A DNA stretch of 16,579 nt, from positions 1 to 16,579 of the forward strand of contig JAFUWR010000346.1 of assembly GCA_017471125.1 (NCBI GenBank), in the 5' to 3' direction. The first letter of the stretch is position 1, and every line of letters begins with the position of its first letter. The notes beneath the pieces were generated by a model. That model saw nothing but the letters and a program-made list of their open reading frames with translations, was not told where the DNA came from and ran no database searches. A program made the position numbers and the translations under genes. Shown here one piece after another: positions 14,430-16,579 of the stretch. The stretch is from Clostridia bacterium (GTDB lineage Bacteria; Bacillota; Clostridia; Christensenellales; Aristaeellaceae).

Positions 14430-14570
14430 ATGGCGAAGACGTGGGCACAGGAAACAATCGAGGAGCTCAATGCCAAGGGCAGAGAGAACTGGACTCCGGA
14501 AGACTGGGAAGCCTACAGCTACATCTGCTGCGTCAATGCTGAGTCGGACTACTACAACTCGCTCGACTGA
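14430..14570 (+). CDS. Very small hypothetical protein, 46 residues
   Basis: ATG 14430 follows AAAGGAGAGATCAGAA, the same stop/ribosome-site junction as the gene before it. The product is acidic and rich in aromatic residues: WAQETIEELNAKGRENW, then EDWEAYSYICC. The small size makes it easy to miss; the conserved junction on both sides supports it as real. Function unknown. Confidence 0.7.
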   Translation: MAKTWAQETIEELNAKGRENWTPEDWEAYSYICCVNAESDYYNSLD

Positions 14571-14582
14571 AAGGGGTGCACA

Positions 14583-14801
14583 ATGAAAGTCTACCGCTAC
14601 TACTGCCAGTTCAGGCCTCCTATGCCGGGGGCCATACCTCGAAATTCGGTGGTGAACACTGCCAGCTTCGACTACAAGCAGTCCTTCAATGGAATCGGCT
14701 GTTGGGGCTGGGTTGAATACAGCCGTGAGCTGACAGAGAAGGAGATCAGCGACTACGAACTTGTGGCATCGCCAAACAACCCTCTGGATTATAAAGACTG
14801 A
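14583..14801 (+). CDS. Small hypothetical protein, 72 residues
   Basis: ATG 14583 is preceded by TGAAAGGGGTG, a variant of the operon junction. The product starts MKVYRYYCQFRPPMPGAIPR and later has GCWGWVEYSRELTEKEISDYEL. Short proteins with a YRPPMPG-type start seem to occur in phage-like and integrative elements of gut Firmicutes (from memory, unverified). Function unknown. Confidence 0.75.
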   Translation: MKVYRYYCQFRPPMPGAIPRNSVVNTASFDYKQSFNGIGCWGWVEYSRELTEKEISDYELVASPNNPLDYKD

Positions 14802-14814
14802 AAGGAGAATCTGC

Positions 14815-15246
14815 ATGAATGACCCAAGAACGGATTGGCTCTGCGCCATCCTCGGCTGTGGATGTGCCGACATCAGCCTGATTGAGCACACCACCTACTG
14901 CTACGACGATGTGCTCGTTGAGCTGGCTCAGAGAGGCTGCCGGCTCACCCTTGCCAGCCTCTGCAATGGCATCATCTGGCTCGGCAAGAAGGAGATGCAG
15001 GAAGCCATCGACCAGCGGATCGCAGAACTTGAAGAAGCCCTCATCGAGTGCGAGCTGCACATGACCCCGGAGTACCGGGCTCTGCTGACCGTGAACCCGG
15101 AGGAAGACATCAAGATGGACTTCAACTACCTTGACATGCACGTCATCCTTGAGAGCAACGCCAGCCTGTACTTGGAGTACCTGATGGATGAGTGCGAGCA
15201 GTTTCAGGATCACACAGGATTTGGATTGGAGGGCGATGAAGAATGA
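14815..15246 (+). CDS. Hypothetical acidic helical protein, 143 residues
   Basis: ATG 14815 follows TGAAAGGAGAATCTGC, again the operon junction. It is the largest product of the rightward operon, strongly acidic, mostly helical (EAIDQRIAELEEALIECEL around 63-82 could form a short coiled coil) with a cysteine-rich N terminus (LCAILGCGCADIS). No enzyme motif is seen. The stop TGA overlaps the next start in ATGA. Confidence 0.78.
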   Translation: MNDPRTDWLCAILGCGCADISLIEHTTYCYDDVLVELAQRGCRLTLASLCNGIIWLGKKEMQEAIDQRIAELEEALIECELHMTPEYRALLTVNPEEDIKMDFNYLDMHVILESNASLYLEYLMDECEQFQDHTGFGLEGDEE

Positions 15247-15494
15247 GCAAGACAATGAAGAAGGGCGGCAACAAGGCAAGCACCGTGGAGTGGTCTGCGA
15301 GGACCCTGAGCATCGGAACTCAATTCCCTTGGTATGTGATGGAGAACGAGGCCAGAGGCCACACCATCGCCGTCTCGGAAACCCATCTCAAGTGGTACAT
15401 GCAGCAGGGCTACAAGGCGAAGGCTGCCTACTACAAGGGCGAGCGATACAAGAACATCTACAACCTCGGCGGCAAGCTCCAGTTCGTGATGTAG
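15243..15494 (+). CDS. Small basic hypothetical protein, last gene of the element
   Basis: 83 residues; ATG overlaps the preceding stop as ATGA, so translation is coupled. It is basic (MSKTMKKGGNKAS, then KAKAAYYKGERYKNIYNLGG), which with the acidic partner upstream could suggest a complex or nucleic-acid contact (inference). The stop TAG lies one base before the right-end TGACCACATG repeats. Confidence 0.75.
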   Translation: MSKTMKKGGNKASTVEWSARTLSIGTQFPWYVMENEARGHTIAVSETHLKWYMQQGYKAKAAYYKGERYKNIYNLGGKLQFVM

Positions 15495-15495
15495 C

Positions 15496-15529
15496 TGACC
15501 ACATGGCCTGACCACATGCTGACCACATG
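15496..15529 (+). promoter_or_regulatory. Probable integrase arm-type sites, right end
   Basis: Three copies of TGACCACATG at 15496, 15509 and 15520 (periods 13 and 11), 113 bp inside the right core repeat and in the same orientation as the two left-end copies. Confidence 0.7.
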
Positions 15530-15595
15530 TTAGAAATTCGGATAGGCCAGAGTGGACATAAAAGACCAACTGAAAATCTGCCTGAAGGCATGAAG

Positions 15596-15637
15596 AAGCC
15601 CCGGAACCCGCTGATTTGCAGTGATTCCGGGGCTTTG
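15596..15637. terminator. Terminator at the right end of the element
   Basis: An 11-bp perfect stem AAGCCCCGGAA/TTCCGGGGCTT with an 18-base loop, followed by TG and TTC on the plus strand. It ends the rightward small-gene operon and, lying three bases from the CCA end of tRNA-Pro, may also stop the tRNA transcript in the other direction in place of the terminator lost to the insertion. Confidence 0.7.
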
Positions 15638-15640
15638 TTC

Positions 15641-15717
15641 TGGTCTGGGTGGAGAGATTTGAACTCTCGGCCTCTTGAACCCCATTCAAGCACGCTACCA
15701 AACTGCGCTACACCCAG
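15641..15717 (-). tRNA. tRNA-Pro (anticodon GGG)
   Basis: 77 nt with encoded CCA. Acceptor CTGGGTG/CACCCAG pairs fully; D arm GCGC/GCGT; anticodon stem CTTGA/TCAAG around ATGGGGT gives anticodon GGG after U33; T arm GAGAG/CTCTC with loop TTCAAAT; discriminator A. It reads CCC and CCU codons. The last 43 coding-side bases, including the first C of CCA, belong to the integrated element's att copy. Confidence 0.95.
15643..15685 (-). repeat. Right att repeat, inside the intact tRNA-Pro gene
   Basis: Identical over 43 bp to 11644-11686. On the minus strand it begins at the anticodon loop and ends at the first C of the encoded CCA. The element therefore rebuilds the 3' part of the tRNA. Confidence 0.9.
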
Positions 15718-15758
15718 ATATTCGGTGGCGGGGCGATCACGCCTCGACAACGTCTAAG

Positions 15759-15787
15759 ATTATACTGCCTTTTTCGCGTTTTGTCAA
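15759..15787 (-). promoter_or_regulatory. Promoter of tRNA-Pro
   Basis: Minus strand: TTGACA (15787-15782), 17-bp spacer, TATAAT (15764-15759), perfect consensus. Start near 15752, about 35 nt before the mature tRNA. Confidence 0.85.
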
Positions 15788-15864
15788 GGGTGTTTTTTGT
15801 TTTGGGCGGGGGCGGGGTGTAAATTTTTGGGCAAATATGATGGAGAACAAATGTAAAAACCGGG

Positions 15865-15893
15865 TTGTCAAGCGGGGCAAGATATGGTATCCT
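15865..15893 (+). promoter_or_regulatory. Probable promoter of the gene at the right edge
   Basis: TTGTCA (15865-15870), 17-bp spacer, TATCCT (15888-15893), divergent from the tRNA promoter. The start near 15900 would leave a leader of about 59 nt. Apart from these two promoters, 15718-15958 holds nothing I can identify. Confidence 0.5.
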
Positions 15894-15958
15894 TGAGGCA
15901 GGAGATATTGCGATACATATAGGGTATGGCGCGATACGAAGGACGAGGAGGGCGAGCG

Positions 15959-16579
15959 ATGATCCCGGACAGGTTATTCGACGCGGCGCTGGCGTACAAG
16001 CGGGCGAAGCTATGGAGGAAGCTATACGACAGCGAGCTCTTCGGCGTGCGGTTCGCGGACGGCGAGGTGGGCTACTGCTGCGTCATGGGGAAGATCGGGG
16101 AGCTGACGGCGCTGGCGGTGTACCCGGGACAGACGGGGCTGGACAGCATGCGGCGGCTCACCGACGACGCGGACGGGGCGGACATGCTCGACCGATGGGA
16201 GCGCATGCACGGGCAGGACTGCCTGATGCTGTCGCTGGAGACGAAGGACCGCCTGCTGCCGCGGGACCGGGAGGAAGTGGCGGACTACTGCCGGCGCAAG
16301 GGCGTGGCTCTGCGGGGGCCGAACGCCTATCCGCACTTCGAGCGGTTCCGGCCGGGGCGCGAGCGGTGGTACCTGGAGGACGCGGAGGACCAGCGGCGCA
16401 TGCTCGACGGGCTGGAGGCGGCCTGCGAGGTGGCGCGGGCGCTGGGCGGCTGGCGAAAGGGCGCGGCGTTCACCCAGGGGCCGTTTTACGACCGGGAGAT
16501 CCCGCTGCTGGTGCGCGAGGGAGACGGCTGGCGCTGGGAGCGGCACGCGCTGCCGCCGCGGGCGGCGGAGGACTATCCC
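15959..16579 (+). CDS. Uncharacterised conserved protein, 3' end outside window
   Basis: 207 codons are open to the window end. ATG 15959 has GAGGAGGG upstream. The start DRLFDAALAYKRAKLWRKLY with FADGEVGYCCVMGKIGELTAL resembles a family of uncharacterised Firmicutes proteins that I associate with DUF6930/DUF7309 labels; this is from memory and unverified. No membrane segment or catalytic motif is visible. Its GC-rich codon use matches the genes left of 11300 and not the element, so it is host DNA. Confidence 0.75.
   Translation, partial: MIPDRLFDAALAYKRAKLWRKLYDSELFGVRFADGEVGYCCVMGKIGELTALAVYPGQTGLDSMRRLTDDADGADMLDRWERMHGQDCLMLSLETKDRLLPRDREEVADYCRRKGVALRGPNAYPHFERFRPGRERWYLEDAEDQRRMLDGLEAACEVARALGGWRKGAAFTQGPFYDREIPLLVREGDGWRWERHALPPRAAEDYP

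Larger units (their letters stand above)
11644..15685. mobile_element. Small integrative element inserted in tRNA-Pro, 4.0 kb
   Basis: 43-bp perfect direct repeats (11644-11686 and 15643-15685) bound a segment of 3999 bp per att copy. The repeat is the 3' part of tRNA-Pro, from the anticodon loop to past the discriminator base. Inside are a complete tyrosine integrase, a zinc-ribbon membrane protein, a divergent control region and six small genes. Base composition is visibly less GC-rich than both flanks, and codon use shifts with it. Arm-site-like TGACCACATG repeats stand near each end. No relaxase, replication protein, capsid or packaging gene is recognised, so transfer must rely on helpers or on means I cannot see. 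Confidence 0.9.

Noticed and set aside
14424..14894. 156-codon minus-strand frame opposite the small-gene operon
   Set aside because: It lies opposite three genes with regular ribosome-site junctions, and no ribosome site or motif supports it.
15527..15757. 76-codon plus-strand frame across tRNA-Pro
   Set aside because: The part SGWRDLNSRPLEPH is the antisense translation of the tRNA; no ribosome site and no reason for a gene.
16022..16546. 174-codon minus-strand frame at the right edge
   Set aside because: The plus-strand frame has promoter, ribosome site and family-like sequence; the minus frame is Pro/Arg/Val-rich shadow.

Overview
The window reads as chromosome of a GC-rich Gram-positive, most likely a gut-type member of the class Clostridia. 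The signs are strong GGAGG-type ribosome sites, near-consensus TTGACA/TATAAT promoters with 17-bp spacers, a secreted protein with bacterial Ig-like (Big_2) repeats, and a BsrE/TxpA-like toxin peptide. The genus cannot be fixed from sequence alone.

Left part (1-7145): the 3' part of a membrane glycosyltransferase gene that looks like two GT-C modules fused, then an intergenic stretch of heptamer repeats and stacked hairpins. On the minus strand follow a 1031-residue secreted Ig-like repeat protein and an AraC-type regulator. A fold-back of heptamer repeats lies between the regulator and the next operon.

Middle (7083-11303): from a perfect-consensus promoter runs a plus-strand operon of a FecCD-type permease, its FecE-type ATPase with an extra C-terminal domain, a FIST-GGDEF signalling protein and a 59-codon ORF. 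No substrate-binding protein is present.

Junction (11302-11606): a compact unit that looks like a type I toxin-antitoxin module. A 25-residue hydrophobic peptide has its own consensus promoter, a ribosome site buried in a hairpin, and a terminator. A convergent promoter with identical hexamers and spacer would make an antisense RNA of about 80 nt lying wholly inside the toxin mRNA 3' region.

Right part (11644-15685): a lower-GC integrative element, 3999 bp from att to att, sits in a tRNA-Pro(GGG) gene. It is bounded by 43-bp direct repeats and carries a complete tyrosine integrase, a zinc-ribbon membrane protein, a divergent control region with two TTTGCAAA operators, and six tightly packed small genes of unknown function. 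TGACCACATG repeats near both ends look like integrase arm sites. No replication, relaxase, packaging or excisionase gene is recognisable. Beyond it are the tRNA promoter and the 5' part of a host gene of an uncharacterised family, cut by the window end.

The most interesting parts are the toxin-antitoxin module and the small integrative element with its unknown cargo. The element's insertion separated the tRNA promoter from the antitoxin side and placed its own outward promoter there.
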